54,354 bases of DNA from an uncultured Bacteroidales bacterium (GCA_947630665.1 CANRID010000012.1:1-54354); one strand, 5' to 3'. Positions 8,817-17,836 are shown, numbered from the stretch's first letter. Program-made: numbers and translations. The notes: generated by a model from the sequence alone, not told the origin.

Positions 8817-9380
8817 TCATTCCCGGATGATTTCCACTTCGTTGCGCAATCCTACCTTTATGATCTGGGAAGCATGATGGGTGGCTGCTTCTTCAAATTC
8901 CGGATCGACGATAAAATCCGCGGTACCGAGTATATCCTCAGAGATATCTTCGTAATAAACAGGAGCCGGCGTCCCGGAAAGATTGGCGGAGGTGGAAACG
9001 ATGGGCCTGTGGAACCGGGTGATCAGGTTTTTGCAAAAATCGTTTTGCGGTACCCGGATCCCTACCGTGCCGTCCTGCGCGATTACGTTTTTGGCCAAGC
9101 CGATGGCTCCGGGATAGATGATCGTCATGGGTTTGTCGTTGACCTCCATCAGGGAAATGGCTATCTGGGGAATTTGTTTTACATACTTGCAGACCATATC
9201 TATATTGGCGGCCAGTACGATAAGGCTTTTATTGTCGGACCTTCGCTTGATCCTGTAAATTTTTTCCACTGCCTCCTCATTGGTGGCGTCGCAGCCCAGA
9301 CCCCAGATGGTGTCCGTAGGATACAGAATGATTCCTCCTTCTTTCAATACTTTGATAGCTGCATCGATCTGTGCATTCAT
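8817..9380 (-). CDS. tsaC: Threonylcarbamoyl-AMP synthase (Sua5/YrdC family)
   Basis: 187 residues, a stand-alone YrdC domain. Family motifs are GIILYPTDTIWGLGCDA (residues 16-32), KRRSDNKSLIVL (about 44-55) and STSANLSGTPAP (about 137-148). It makes threonylcarbamoyl-AMP from threonine, bicarbonate and ATP for t6A37 modification of ANN-decoding tRNAs. It is the last gene of a minus-strand operon, 60 nt after the glycosyltransferase. The length and lack of the Sua5 C-terminal domain favour the TsaC/YwlC short form. Confidence 0.93.
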   Translation of the reverse strand: MNAQIDAAIKVLKEGGIILYPTDTIWGLGCDATNEEAVEKIYRIKRRSDNKSLIVLAANIDMVCKYVKQIPQIAISLMEVNDKPMTIIYPGAIGLAKNVIAQDGTVGIRVPQNDFCKNLITRFHRPIVSTSANLSGTPAPVYYEDISEDILGTADFIVDPEFEEAATHHASQIIKVGLRNEVEIIRE

Positions 9381-9440
9381 GGTCGGATTCGGTTAATGAT
9401 AATTATCTGTATTTTAGATGAATATGATAAAATAAACGGT

Positions 9441-10577
9441 TTATAGCAGCAAGGATGCGTAAATATCGTGAACGTTCCGGGTTACGATATCTTCCCTGAA
9501 TCGCGCGGCATGATTCTTCCCTTTTTCTATGAGGGAACTTATCAGTGTGGGCGAACTCAGAATCAGGTTAATGGAGCGGGCAATCTCCTGCGGGTCATGG
9601 GGATTGACATACAGGGCGGCGTCTCCCCCCGCTTCGGGCATCGAAGAAAGGTTGGACGTTATAACCGGGATGCCCGCTGTAAGTCCTTCCAACACGGGAA
9701 TGCCGAAGCCTTCGAAAACGGAGACGTAGGTTAGTGCTAAGGCTTGCCTGTATATGGCCGGAAAGTCTTGGAAAGAGGCATCATGTATAAGATGCACCCG
9801 TTTTTCCACGCCGGCTTCCCGGGCGGCGGCCATGACGCTTCCGATATAGGGAGTGGCGCGTCCTAAGGCGACCAAATGGATTTCTGCGGGGATTGCGCTC
9901 ATGGCTTTCACCACACTTGCCAGATTCTTGCGGGTTTCTATGGTGCCGACATTCACGATGAATCTGTCGGGAAGACCGTATTTTGCCTTTACCCTTTTCA
10001 TTTCTTCTTCCCCGACGGGATTGTAGAACTGTTTGTCGCACCCCTGATAAATGATCTCGATTTTTTTTGGGTCGGCTTCCAAAAAACGGATCAGATCATC
10101 GGCGGTCTGCCGGCTGATGGCGATGATTTTGTCCGCGTCCCGACAGGCCTGGCGGAATTTTTTCTCGTAAATGCGGCGGTCTATGGCTTTATAATATTCG
10201 GGATAGCGGAGAAAGATCACATCGTGCATGGTGACTACCTTGGGCGCAGGAAAGTGTCCGTGAGGCAGTTCTCCGCTCAACCCGTGGAAAAGGTCGATTT
10301 TATCTTTTCTGATCTCGTGCACGATGCCCCGGCTTCTCCATAACGGGGAGGGGAGGAGCGAGTAAATTCCCCGAGGGGTGCGGATGCGGATGTTTTCCCT
10401 TCTGGAAAAATCCAGCCATTTCCCTTCTCCTTTATAACCTTTATAATCGGGAGTGTATAGGAAGTATCGGTCATATCGGTAGAACCGGCTGAGTCCCGAT
10501 ATGAGCGCCCGGCTATAATTTCCTAATCCGGAGAAGTTCCTGAAAGCTCTTTTCGCATCTATTCCGATATTTGCCAT
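9441..10577 (-). CDS. GT4-type glycosyltransferase
   Basis: 378 residues with two Rossmann-like halves. The C-terminal half has the diagnostic donor-site region: FIVNVGTIETRKNL (about residue 205), then FEGFGIPVLEGLTAGIPVITSNLSSMPEAGGDAALYVNP with the E-x7-E motif. The N-terminal half has an HDVIFLRYPEYYK stretch similar to mannosyl/rhamnosyl transferases of polysaccharide synthesis. No membrane helix is present, so it probably works at the inner membrane's cytoplasmic face. It follows the EEP-family gene by 15 nt. The acceptor and sugar donor cannot be read from the sequence. Confidence 0.85.
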   Translation of the reverse strand: MANIGIDAKRAFRNFSGLGNYSRALISGLSRFYRYDRYFLYTPDYKGYKGEGKWLDFSRRENIRIRTPRGIYSLLPSPLWRSRGIVHEIRKDKIDLFHGLSGELPHGHFPAPKVVTMHDVIFLRYPEYYKAIDRRIYEKKFRQACRDADKIIAISRQTADDLIRFLEADPKKIEIIYQGCDKQFYNPVGEEEMKRVKAKYGLPDRFIVNVGTIETRKNLASVVKAMSAIPAEIHLVALGRATPYIGSVMAAAREAGVEKRVHLIHDASFQDFPAIYRQALALTYVSVFEGFGIPVLEGLTAGIPVITSNLSSMPEAGGDAALYVNPHDPQEIARSINLILSSPTLISSLIEKGKNHAARFREDIVTRNVHDIYASLLL

Positions 10578-10592
10578 AGCAATAGTGAATAA

Positions 10593-11723
10593 TTAAATGA
10601 TCAGTTCCGCACTGATAGGGTAGTGGTCCGAGAACGGCAGTTTTTCAGTGGTATGGCTGATGCTTCCGAATTCGTCCGGGAACAGGATATAATCGATCCT
10701 GAGCAACGGCCACAGATGGACGAAGGTACTGCCGAATCCTTTGCCCGATTCCTTGAAACTGTCTTTCCGGCCCCGGGATAATTTATGGTAGGCGTAGGAC
10801 ATGGGGGTATCGTTGAAGTCTCCGCAGATAATGGCGGGATAGTGGCTGGACTTCGTATTTTCCAATATCCGGTTTACCTGATCGGAGCGCCGGATAAAAG
10901 TCCCGCGTACCTTTTCGTGAACTTCCTTCAGGTCGCTTGTTATCTCCTCTCCATACCCGGTGTGACGGCCGGCGAGTCTTTTTATAAGGGAGGTAAAGGA
11001 GATGTTATAGGATTCCAGATGATTGTCGTATATACGCAGGATACGGCCATAATGATCTATATCCGCATAGATGGAAAGATTGGTACTGCGGGGGAAACTC
11101 AGTTTCCCGCTGGAGACTATCGGGAATTTGCTGATGATCAGATTCCCGAACAAAGCTCCGTTGCGCAGGGGAAATAGATGATAATAGCGGTATTTATAGT
11201 TTTTGAACAAAGTGTCTATTTGCTGTCGGGATACTACATAGACTTCCTGAAAACAGGCGACATCCGGATTGCCGTTCTGTATGCTCTTTACAATGGCTTC
11301 CCGACAGGAATCGCGGGAAATGCCTTTGCCGGAAGAAAACATTCCCACGTTGTAGCTTTCGATTTTTATCCGGATGCCTTCGTTCGGGGGGGTATGGTTG
11401 CCTCCGAATTTGAAGAATAATTCCGTAAACAGAAGGGATGGCAGCAGTACGATCAGGGGAATCCAGGCGGAACGGCTCCGGCAGATGAGGGCGATAATCA
11501 GCAATATGAAGTTTATGGCCAGTATGGGAATGAAATAAAGCCCGAAAAATAAGGGAAAGGAGAATACGGAAGGATCGATATAAATGGCTATGTACGATAA
11601 AATCATGGCGCTGGCCGCGATAATCGCTATCAGCCGGAAGGATATCCCCCAGAACGTCGCCGCTTTCTTTTTTTCCGTATTATATCTTGCCCCGGCCATT
11701 TTTGCAAAATTCGCAATCCCCAA
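10593..11723 (-). CDS. Membrane-anchored endonuclease/exonuclease/phosphatase family protein
   Basis: 376 residues. Three hydrophobic helices occupy about residues 27-100, followed by an EEP domain with its ordered motifs: SYNVGMF (about 130), CFQEVYV (about 158), the NHLESYNISFTS segment, GDFNDTP (about 300) and the terminal SDHYPI (about 366). The family hydrolyses phosphodiesters in nucleic acids, lipids or inositol phosphates. The membrane anchor and Bacteroidota gene order beside a rhomboid protease recur in this phylum. The start may be 24 nt downstream (second Met). Substrate unknown. Confidence 0.85.
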   Translation of the reverse strand: MGIANFAKMAGARYNTEKKKAATFWGISFRLIAIIAASAMILSYIAIYIDPSVFSFPLFFGLYFIPILAINFILLIIALICRSRSAWIPLIVLLPSLLFTELFFKFGGNHTPPNEGIRIKIESYNVGMFSSGKGISRDSCREAIVKSIQNGNPDVACFQEVYVVSRQQIDTLFKNYKYRYYHLFPLRNGALFGNLIISKFPIVSSGKLSFPRSTNLSIYADIDHYGRILRIYDNHLESYNISFTSLIKRLAGRHTGYGEEITSDLKEVHEKVRGTFIRRSDQVNRILENTKSSHYPAIICGDFNDTPMSYAYHKLSRGRKDSFKESGKGFGSTFVHLWPLLRIDYILFPDEFGSISHTTEKLPFSDHYPISAELII

Positions 11724-11729
11724 TATGTT

Positions 11730-12386
11730 CTAATAGTACATCCGGTTGTTTTTCTTCCAGTATATGATCAGGAAGTACCCGAAAATCATTCCTCCCAGAT
11801 GGGCGAAATGGGCTATGTCGCTTCCGGTATTGGATAACCCCAGGAATAATTCCAGCGCTCCGAATATCAGAACGAAATATTTTGCTTTCAATGCAACCGG
11901 AGGAAACAACAGTTGCATTATGTTGTTCGGGAAAAGCATTCCGTAAGCCAGCAGCAAGCCGTAAATCGCACCGGAGGCTCCTACGGTAGGAGTTCTCATG
12001 AGGGCGAACATTTTTTCCTGCGCCAGGAAATTCCCCGCCTGCATTGCATGGGTGAGGCTGCTTGCCTCCATGTACATGACAAGGGAATGGATTATGGCCG
12101 CCCCTACGCCGGTTACTAAATAGTATAGCAGGAATTTTTTCCCTCCCCATACGTTCTCCAATACGCTGCCGAAGATGAATAAGGTGTACATGTTGAAGAG
12201 AATATGGAAAAATCCTCCGTGCATGAACATGTGGGTAATGATCTGGTAGGGCTTGAAAAGGGGAGACTGAAAATAGAAAAGCGAGAACTTTTCATACATG
12301 AAGTTACCCGTTAACAATGTAATGAGAAACATCATTACATTCAGGATAATGAGATTCTTGACAACGGGCGGTATTCTGTTAAACAT
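11730..12386 (-). CDS. Rhomboid intramembrane serine protease
   Basis: 218 residues with six predicted membrane helices. The catalytic dyad is visible: Ser138 in GASGAIYG and His196 in AHLGGMIFGY; the upstream HGGFFHILFNMYTLF segment carries the conserved H-x3-N oxyanion residues. It cleaves membrane proteins within or next to their transmembrane helix. It lies 10 nt after mutL and 6 nt before the EEP-family gene in one operon. A cytoplasmic lysine/asparagine-rich tail (YWKKNNRMYY) ends the protein. Confidence 0.93.
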   Translation of the reverse strand: MFNRIPPVVKNLIILNVMMFLITLLTGNFMYEKFSLFYFQSPLFKPYQIITHMFMHGGFFHILFNMYTLFIFGSVLENVWGGKKFLLYYLVTGVGAAIIHSLVMYMEASSLTHAMQAGNFLAQEKMFALMRTPTVGASGAIYGLLLAYGMLFPNNIMQLLFPPVALKAKYFVLIFGALELFLGLSNTGSDIAHFAHLGGMIFGYFLIIYWKKNNRMYY

Positions 12387-12396
12387 AATTTTTCTT

Positions 12397-14322
12397 TTAA
12401 AGTTTTTTTACAAGTTCTTCGAGGGGGAGGATGGTCATGCAGTTTCCTCCGTCGGGTGCGGTGGCAGGTTCCTTACAGGCGAACAGCGCATCGATCAAAA
12501 GCCGGGCCTGGATGCCGCCCGTACAATCATCGTACCGGATTCCGCCTGCTTTTACCAATGCTAAAGCCGTTTTTTCTTTCAGCTCCCTTTCGGGATCCGG
12601 TCCGGTTTCATCTTCCAACACGGCGATCAGGCGGTCGATACATTCCTGTATGGAGAGTTCTTCGTCCGCTAAGGAGGCGGGCAGTCCATATACCACTACG
12701 CAGTCTTTTCCGAAAGGCCGGATGTCGAACCCGATAGATTTCAACCTGTCGGGATTTTCCATAAGAACGGAATAGGAATGGTGATCCAGGTCTATCGTAT
12801 GCGGATAGAGCACTTCCTGTATGGCCGGATCCGTACTGGAAAGGGATTCTAAGTACCGTTCATACAGAATCCGCGCTTTCGCCCGCCATGCGTCGATCAG
12901 GAGCAATCCAGACTTTACAGTAGTAACAATATAACGCCCTTTAAGTTGCAGAATCGGACGTCCGTCCGGGGCTTCTTCATTGAAAACTCCGCCGTATGCG
13001 TTTTCTTCCCGATAATATTCCTGCGGAGATGCTGCTTCCGCACCGGCTCCGGACGCTTCGTTTTCCCAGGCGTTTCCGGCTTCCGTCAGCGATGGAGATT
13101 TCCATTCTCCGGGAGAGTTCCATCTGGAGCGCCCCATTTTCTTTTCCTCTTCGAATGGATTGAACAACGGATCATAATCGATCCGGGGCGGCGCGACGTA
13201 TCTGCCGTATGCGTTTCCTTTGCCTGCCCCCGTCTTGTCTTCTCCCGAAGGGCCGGAACCGGAATTCTGATAGAAATATGCGGATGCCGGCGGAATTTCG
13301 GGTGCGCCTTCCGTATCGAAGTCTATGCCGGGGACGAATGAGTTCTCCCCGATGGCTTCTTTGACGCAGGCGTTCAATATTTCGAAAATGACATTCTCGT
13401 TATCGAATTTGATCTCGGTCTTGGAGGGATGGATGTTGATATCCATGCTGCCCGGCTCGATTTCCAGAAAAATGAAATAGGAGGGGAAAGTGCCTTCCGG
13501 AATCAGGTTGGCGTATGCTTTCAGTATGGCTTTGCTTAGTACGGGACTTTTGAAATACCGGCCGTTTACGAAAAGATATTGGTTGGGCTGGCTTTTTTTT
13601 GCGAACTCGGGCCGCCCGATGAATCCCCGGATACTTACCACGCTGGTATCGGTGCGGGTATCGATCAGGTCTTTGGCAATGTCTTTTCCTCCTGTCCGGA
13701 TGATTCGTTGCTTCAGGTTTTCCACCGGCGGCAGCATGAATATGTCTTTTCCGTTATGGATCAGCCTGAATTCGATGTTCAGACGCGTGAGGGCGACCCG
13801 GAGGAATTCGGAGACGATCTGCCGGTATTCCGCGTTGTCGGACTTGAGGAATTTTCTGCGGGCGGGGATGTTGTAAAAGATATTCCGTACGGCGAAATTC
13901 GATCCTGCGGGACAGGCGGCGGGAGTGGAAGATATGATTTTCGATTCGGCGATATGGATTTCCGTGCCGGTTTCCTCTTCCCTTTTGCGGGTCTTGAGGG
14001 TGACGTCCGCGCATGCCGCTATAGAGGCCAGCGCCTCGCCCCGGAAGCCGTAGGTCCCTATGGAATACAGATCTTCGGCTTTTTCGATTTTGGAGGTCGC
14101 GTGCCGCTCGAAGCAAAGGACGGCTTCCTCGGCCGTCATCCCTTCTCCGTTGTCTATGACCTGGATAAGCGTGCGTCCGCAGTCGTTTAGAATTACCGTG
14201 ATATTATCCGCACCTGCGTCCACGGCATTTTCCATAAGTTCCTTTACCACCGAAGCGGGTCTCTGCACTACTTCCCCGGCAGCGATCAGATTGGAAATAT
14301 GAGTTGGCAGTACTTTTAACAT
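12397..14322 (-). CDS. mutL: DNA mismatch repair protein MutL, endonuclease motif degenerate
   Basis: 641 residues. The GHKL ATPase domain is intact: ELMENAVDAGA (about 28-38), DNGEGM (about 58-63), YGFRGEALASI (about 93). The DNA-binding second domain has FVNGRYFKSPVLSKAI. A long charged linker (about 330-450) precedes a C-terminal dimerisation domain. The site where latent endonuclease MutLs carry DQHAxxER reads DAWRAKAR (residues 477-484), and the C-terminal CPHGRP-like motif is absent, so this copy probably cannot nick DNA. It would act as the ATP-dependent matchmaker between MutS and downstream enzymes. Neighbours on the same strand lie 9-10 nt away. Confidence 0.93.
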   Translation of the reverse strand: MLKVLPTHISNLIAAGEVVQRPASVVKELMENAVDAGADNITVILNDCGRTLIQVIDNGEGMTAEEAVLCFERHATSKIEKAEDLYSIGTYGFRGEALASIAACADVTLKTRKREEETGTEIHIAESKIISSTPAACPAGSNFAVRNIFYNIPARRKFLKSDNAEYRQIVSEFLRVALTRLNIEFRLIHNGKDIFMLPPVENLKQRIIRTGGKDIAKDLIDTRTDTSVVSIRGFIGRPEFAKKSQPNQYLFVNGRYFKSPVLSKAILKAYANLIPEGTFPSYFIFLEIEPGSMDINIHPSKTEIKFDNENVIFEILNACVKEAIGENSFVPGIDFDTEGAPEIPPASAYFYQNSGSGPSGEDKTGAGKGNAYGRYVAPPRIDYDPLFNPFEEEKKMGRSRWNSPGEWKSPSLTEAGNAWENEASGAGAEAASPQEYYREENAYGGVFNEEAPDGRPILQLKGRYIVTTVKSGLLLIDAWRAKARILYERYLESLSSTDPAIQEVLYPHTIDLDHHSYSVLMENPDRLKSIGFDIRPFGKDCVVVYGLPASLADEELSIQECIDRLIAVLEDETGPDPERELKEKTALALVKAGGIRYDDCTGGIQARLLIDALFACKEPATAPDGGNCMTILPLEELVKKL

Positions 14323-14331
14323 CCGCAGATA

Positions 14332-14634
14332 CTAAATAATGAGCAATCCTAAATACTTGGCCACGAACACTAATGCGATCATGAAAGCCACCAGCGACAG
14401 TAAAGTAACGATACGTCTGCCCTGTCCATAGGAAGAGGACCGCCGGGAATCGTATCTGCCCCGGCCGCTCCGTCCGAAAGCTCCCCGGATGGATTCTCCG
14501 GGAACGTATTCGCCTTTTTCTCTCCGGCGGGCATTCTCGATTTTTTTCTCCAATTCCTCTTTTCTCTCGTCGTAATAAAGCGGCTGGTAATTAAAAACCC
14601 TGTGTTTAGGGGTCTTGAAAAAAAATAATCCCAT
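14332..14634 (-). CDS. Small conserved membrane protein upstream of mutL
   Basis: 100 residues: an N-terminal KHRVFNYQPLYYDERKEELEKKIENARRR segment, a glycine/arginine/serine-rich linker (residues 48-72) and one C-terminal membrane helix (about 75-98). The FNYQPxYYDxxKEELE pattern recurs in Bacteroidota proteins of unknown function; I know no assigned role. It is the first gene of the mutL operon, with a -7 box 73 nt upstream and only 9 nt before mutL. Confidence 0.7.
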   Translation of the reverse strand: MGLFFFKTPKHRVFNYQPLYYDERKEELEKKIENARRREKGEYVPGESIRGAFGRSGRGRYDSRRSSSYGQGRRIVTLLSLVAFMIALVFVAKYLGLLII

Positions 14635-14706
14635 ATTGTTCTATTTGTCAGTAAGATAAAAATTCTGTCGGGACGCTGGCCCCTGTAAGTGAAATTATCT
14701 CGCTTA

Positions 14707-14714
14707 CAAAGATA
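14707..14714 (-). promoter_or_regulatory. -7 promoter box for the mutL operon
   Basis: The minus strand reads TATCTTTG here, a match to TAnnTTTG, 73 nt upstream of the first gene of the operon. No TTTG at the ideal -33 distance. A plus-strand TAAATTTG box (14727-14734) lies beside it and may serve ispF, so the interval 14635-14785 looks like a divergent promoter region. Confidence 0.45.
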
Positions 14715-14726
14715 AAATTTTTATGT

Positions 14727-14734
14727 TAAATTTG
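14727..14734 (+). promoter_or_regulatory. -7 promoter box for ispF
   Basis: TAAATTTG matches TAnnTTTG, 52 nt upstream of the ispF start codon. The -33 position reads TTAC rather than TTTG, so the match is partial. Confidence 0.4.
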
Positions 14735-14785
14735 TTAATTATATATTTTCAATTGTTTATAAAGTTTTAAATATAAGGCTGTTTT

Positions 14786-15301
14786 ATGGATTTGAGAATA
14801 GGCAGCGGGTATGATGTGCATTTGCTCGCAAAAGGTCTGCCGTTTTATATCGGCGGCGTAAAAATCGAACACACGAAGGGATGTATCGCCCATTCCGATG
14901 GCGACACCTTGATACATGCCCTTTGCGACGCCCTTCTGGGGGCATTGGCGTTGGGGGATATCGGTCAACATTTCCCTGATACATCGGAGGAATTCAAGGG
15001 GATAGACAGTAAGATTCTGCTCCGCAGGACATACGACCTGATTCTGGAAAGGGGATACCGGCTGGTAAACGCCGATTGCACGATCCTGCTTCAAAGGCCT
15101 AAAGTGGCATCGTATATCCTTCCCATGCGGGAGACCTTAGCTGAAATTTTACAGGTGCATCCCGACAGGATTTCGATAAAGGCCACCACTACGGAGGGAG
15201 CCGGTTTCGTAGGACGCGAAGAGGGCATAGCGGTTTATGCTACGGTGCTGATAGCGGCAAATTTTACAAATAATGCAAATTTTTCTTTGTGTAAAGAATA
15301 A
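14786..15301 (+). CDS. ispF: 2-C-methyl-D-erythritol 2,4-cyclodiphosphate synthase IspF
   Basis: 171 residues; the homologous core covers about 160. Zinc ligands are in GSGYDVH (Asp10, His12) and the AHSDGD segment (about 38-43); DIGQHFPDT (about 60) and the C-terminal KATTTEGAGFVGREEGIA are family signatures. The enzyme cyclises CDP-ME 2-phosphate in the MEP isoprenoid pathway and acts as a trimer in the cytoplasm. A short tail follows the conserved end. Two tRNA genes follow on the same strand. Confidence 0.96.
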   Translation: MDLRIGSGYDVHLLAKGLPFYIGGVKIEHTKGCIAHSDGDTLIHALCDALLGALALGDIGQHFPDTSEEFKGIDSKILLRRTYDLILERGYRLVNADCTILLQRPKVASYILPMRETLAEILQVHPDRISIKATTTEGAGFVGREEGIAVYATVLIAANFTNNANFSLCKE

Positions 15302-15331
15302 AATTCCTAAATTTGCACTTCCATTTGAAAC

Positions 15332-15402
15332 TGAGATATGGTGTAATGGTAGCACAAGAGATTCTGGCTCTCTTGGTTCGGGTTCGAGTCCTGATATCTC
15401 AA
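15332..15402 (+). tRNA. tRNA-Gln (anticodon CTG)
   Basis: A full cloverleaf folds: acceptor TGAGATA/TATCTCA (7 bp), D-arm GTGT...GCAC, anticodon stem AGAGA/TCTCT with loop TTCTGGC (anticodon CTG), a 4-nt variable loop, and T-arm TCGGG/CCTGA with loop TTCGAGT. The discriminator is A, followed by CC in the genome. 71 nt. Confidence 0.95.
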
Positions 15403-15448
15403 CCGATCGGAAGAAATTGCAGAAACCACATTTTGTATTTCTTCAAAT

Positions 15449-15522
15449 GGCGCGGTAGCTCAGCTGGTTAGAGCGCATGATTCATAATCATGAGGTCCCC
15501 AGTTCAATCCTGGGCCGCGCTA
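15449..15522 (+). tRNA. tRNA with CAT anticodon (elongator Met, or Ile2)
   Basis: 74-nt cloverleaf: acceptor GGCGCGG/CCGCGCT (first pair a G-U wobble), D-arm GCTC/GAGC, anticodon stem CATGA/TCATG with loop TTCATAA (anticodon CAT), T-arm CCCAG/CTGGG with loop TTCAATC. Discriminator A followed by CA. A CAT anticodon is shared by initiator Met, elongator Met and lysidine-modified Ile; the paired first acceptor position argues against initiator. Elongator Met is my preference, not proven. Confidence 0.9.
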
Positions 15523-15528
15523 CAAAAG

Positions 15529-15568
15529 AAGGGGGATGACTTTCATTTTTGAATCATCCCCCTTTTCC
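15529..15568 (+). terminator. Intrinsic terminator after the tRNA pair
   Basis: The 11-bp stem AAGGGGGATGA (15529-15539) / TCATCCCCCTT (15554-15564) is followed by TTCCTGTTTTT. It ends the ispF-tRNA transcript and, being symmetric, probably also stops cysS read-through from the other side. Confidence 0.85.
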
Positions 15569-15601
15569 TGTTTTTCCGTGAAGCCCCGCGTGCCCGTTTG
15601 T

Positions 15602-17095
15602 TCATTCGATCGTCCATTCGGAACCGTTCTTGGTATCATTGATACGGATTCCTATCTCTTTCAACCGGTCCCGGATCCGGTCGGACCGGGCGAAATCTTT
15701 CCGGGATTTGGCTTCCTGTCTCTCCTCCAAAATCATATCCATCAGACCTGCAATTACTTCCACGTCTTTTGAAGAACCGTCCGCATACCCGTTCTGTTCA
15801 TCCTCTATACCCAACACCCCCGATACGATATCGGTAAACAATTGCTGCAATGTCTTTTTATCTTCTTCTCCCACAGTCAGTTTGCCGTCTTTCGCCTGAT
15901 TGACCAACCGCACGGCCTCGAACAAATGGGAGAGGGCGATGGGCGTATTCAGATCATCGCACAAAGCCTCGTAAACTTTTTCCCGGAGAGCCGCGATTTC
16001 CGAAGACGTTTCAGGCAAGGCTTTCCCTACGGGCAGCTCTCCGACCTCTCTTGCCGCCTGAAGCATCCTTTTCAATCCTTTCTCGGCAGCTTGGAGGGCC
16101 TCATTGCTGAAATCCAGCGTACTCCTGTAATGGGCCTGCAAGATAAAAAACCGGACGGTCATGGGCGTATAGGCCTGGGCTAATATTTTATGGCTTCCGG
16201 TGAACAATTCATCCAACGTGATAAAATTGCCCAAGGATTTTCCCATTTTCTGTCCGTTGATGGTAATCATATTATTATGCATCCAATACCTGACGCCGCC
16301 TTTTCCTCTTGAGGCCGTATTCTGCGCCAGCTCGCACTCGTGATGGGGAAACATCAGGTCCATGCCTCCTCCGTGAATATCGAACTCCTGTCCCAGATAC
16401 TTTTCACTCATGGCAGAGCATTCCAAGTGCCATCCCGGAAACCCTTCGCTCCAGGGAGAGGGCCATTTCATGATATGTTCGGGAGATGCTTTTTTCCATA
16501 AAGCGAAATCGTAGGGATACCGTTTGTCTTCCTGACCGTCGAGGGAACGGGTGTTGGCGATCATATCGTCCAAGTTGCGTCCCGACAGAATACCGTAACG
16601 GTGTTTTTTGTTGTATTCCTGCACATCGAAATATACGGATCCGTTGCTGACATAGGCCAGTCCCTTATCCAATATTTTCTGCACGATCGCTATCTGTTCC
16701 ATTATATGGCCCGAAGCACGCGGTTCTATGCTCGGCGGACAGGTATTGAGTTTCCTCATGGCTTCGTGATACCTCAATGTATAGGTTTGCACGATTTCCA
16801 TAGGTTCTAATTGCTCTAAGCGGGCTTTCTTCTCTATTTTGTCCTCTCCCGCATCGGCATCGTTCTCTAAATGTCCTACATCCGTGATATTCCGTACATA
16901 CCGCACCTTGTATCCTAAATGACGGAACAATCTCACCAGCACATCATAGGTGATTCCGGGACGGGCGTGCCCCAAATGTGCGTCTCCATATACGGTAGGC
17001 CCGCAGACATACAGCCCCACCATGCCGGGAACAAGCGGTTCGAAAATCTCCTTTTTCCTGCTGAGCGTGTTATACAGTTGTATTTGCCTTTCCAT
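15602..17095 (-). CDS. cysS: Cysteinyl-tRNA synthetase
   Basis: 497 residues from the ATG at 17095; an in-frame 28-residue upstream extension is rejected because it runs into the promoter -7 box at 17179-17186 and lacks homology. Class I motifs are present: [15 protein letters not shown] (zinc ligand Cys and HIGH-type HLGH) near the N-terminus and KMGKS at 283-287. Further zinc ligands are in LECSAMS and HHECE. The C-terminal part is helical (anticodon-binding). The enzyme charges tRNA-Cys in the cytoplasm. Confidence 0.96.
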   Translation of the reverse strand: MERQIQLYNTLSRKKEIFEPLVPGMVGLYVCGPTVYGDAHLGHARPGITYDVLVRLFRHLGYKVRYVRNITDVGHLENDADAGEDKIEKKARLEQLEPMEIVQTYTLRYHEAMRKLNTCPPSIEPRASGHIMEQIAIVQKILDKGLAYVSNGSVYFDVQEYNKKHRYGILSGRNLDDMIANTRSLDGQEDKRYPYDFALWKKASPEHIMKWPSPWSEGFPGWHLECSAMSEKYLGQEFDIHGGGMDLMFPHHECELAQNTASRGKGGVRYWMHNNMITINGQKMGKSLGNFITLDELFTGSHKILAQAYTPMTVRFFILQAHYRSTLDFSNEALQAAEKGLKRMLQAAREVGELPVGKALPETSSEIAALREKVYEALCDDLNTPIALSHLFEAVRLVNQAKDGKLTVGEEDKKTLQQLFTDIVSGVLGIEDEQNGYADGSSKDVEVIAGLMDMILEERQEAKSRKDFARSDRIRDRLKEIGIRINDTKNGSEWTIE

Positions 17096-17178
17096 CTTTG
17101 TATTTCTGATTTTACGGCCTTCCGGCAAGAGGGTCGATATGAAACCCTTTATCTTTCCGGGGCAGGCCGAAGGACTCA

Positions 17179-17186
17179 CAAAGGTA
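17179..17186 (-). promoter_or_regulatory. -7 promoter box for cysS
   Basis: The minus strand reads TACCTTTG (TAnnTTTG), 84 nt upstream of the chosen cysS start. It separates cysS from ssb, which ends at 17196. No clean TTTG -33 box. Confidence 0.45.
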
Positions 17187-17195
17187 GGAAATTTT

Positions 17196-17531
17196 TTATT
17201 CCGTTTGCGGGATAATCATTTTAAGGGCCAGTATTTCCGTCAGGAATTTTTCTTCTCCCGAGGCGTTTTTATATTTGACATACCGGATTTTACCCGTCAG
17301 TTCCATAAAGACGCCTTTTTTTATTCTGGCAAAATCCGGCATCCCCTTTAAGGACCACGCCACGATATTGTGCCAGGTGGTCTCCTCTTTCCATTCTCCG
17401 TTTTTATCTTTATAGCTTTCATGGGTGGCCAATGGAAATCTCGCCACTGTGCCTCCGCTCTCAACGGAAACGATCTTGGGCTCTTGCCCCACATTCCCTT
17501 TCAATTCTACTTTGTTCAAAGATTTTTCCAT
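17196..17531 (-). CDS. ssb: Short single-stranded DNA-binding protein without acidic tail
   Basis: 111 residues made up of one OB-fold: [14 protein letters not shown] (residues 7-20), [31 protein letters not shown] (about 29-59), and [16 protein letters not shown] (about 72-87). It begins near-perfectly like bacterial SSB but stops at KMIIPQTE, right after the fold. The flexible linker and the acidic DDDIPF-type C-terminal tip that recruits partner proteins are missing. It may be a paralogue for a special role, with a full-length SSB elsewhere. It lies upstream of cysS on the same strand. Confidence 0.88.
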   Translation of the reverse strand: MEKSLNKVELKGNVGQEPKIVSVESGGTVARFPLATHESYKDKNGEWKEETTWHNIVAWSLKGMPDFARIKKGVFMELTGKIRYVKYKNASGEEKFLTEILALKMIIPQTE

Positions 17532-17600
17532 GTGGTTTTGTTTTTAATTTCAGAAGACAAAGTAACTCCGCATTCAGATAAAATGTATATAACTAAATAT

Positions 17601-17640
17601 TTAGAAATGTTTAAAAACGTTTGAAAACGTGTAGAAACGT
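17601..17640. repeat. Four 10-bp phased repeats upstream of ssb
   Basis: The decamers TTAGAAATGT, TTAAAAACGT, TTGAAAACGT and GTAGAAACGT follow each other without gaps (consensus TTARAAACGT), 70-110 nt upstream of the ssb start. The exact helical period with A-runs would give bent DNA or cooperative protein binding. Confidence 0.6.
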
Positions 17641-17836
17641 TTCCGATGACGGATTGGAATTTTCGCAAATGGAATCGATAATCCGGCGGCCTATTGTCGG
17701 GATGAAAAAAGGGACATAATTTTAAAATGAGATATTTATTTCCCGACAAAATTCCGGAATCGGCAAAAATGAGGGAATATCCTTGGCAGTGTCTTTCCGG
17801 ATGTCTAACTTGCGGCATATTCGAACCGGTGAGAAA

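Noticed and set aside
8811..9446. Plus-strand ORF of 211 codons
   Set aside because: It is the shadow of tsaC, whose motifs are all present on the minus strand.
17096..17179. N-terminal extension of cysS
   Set aside because: It reaches into the -7 box at 17179-17186 and has no similarity to CysRS; the ATG at 17095 starts at the usual family N-terminus.
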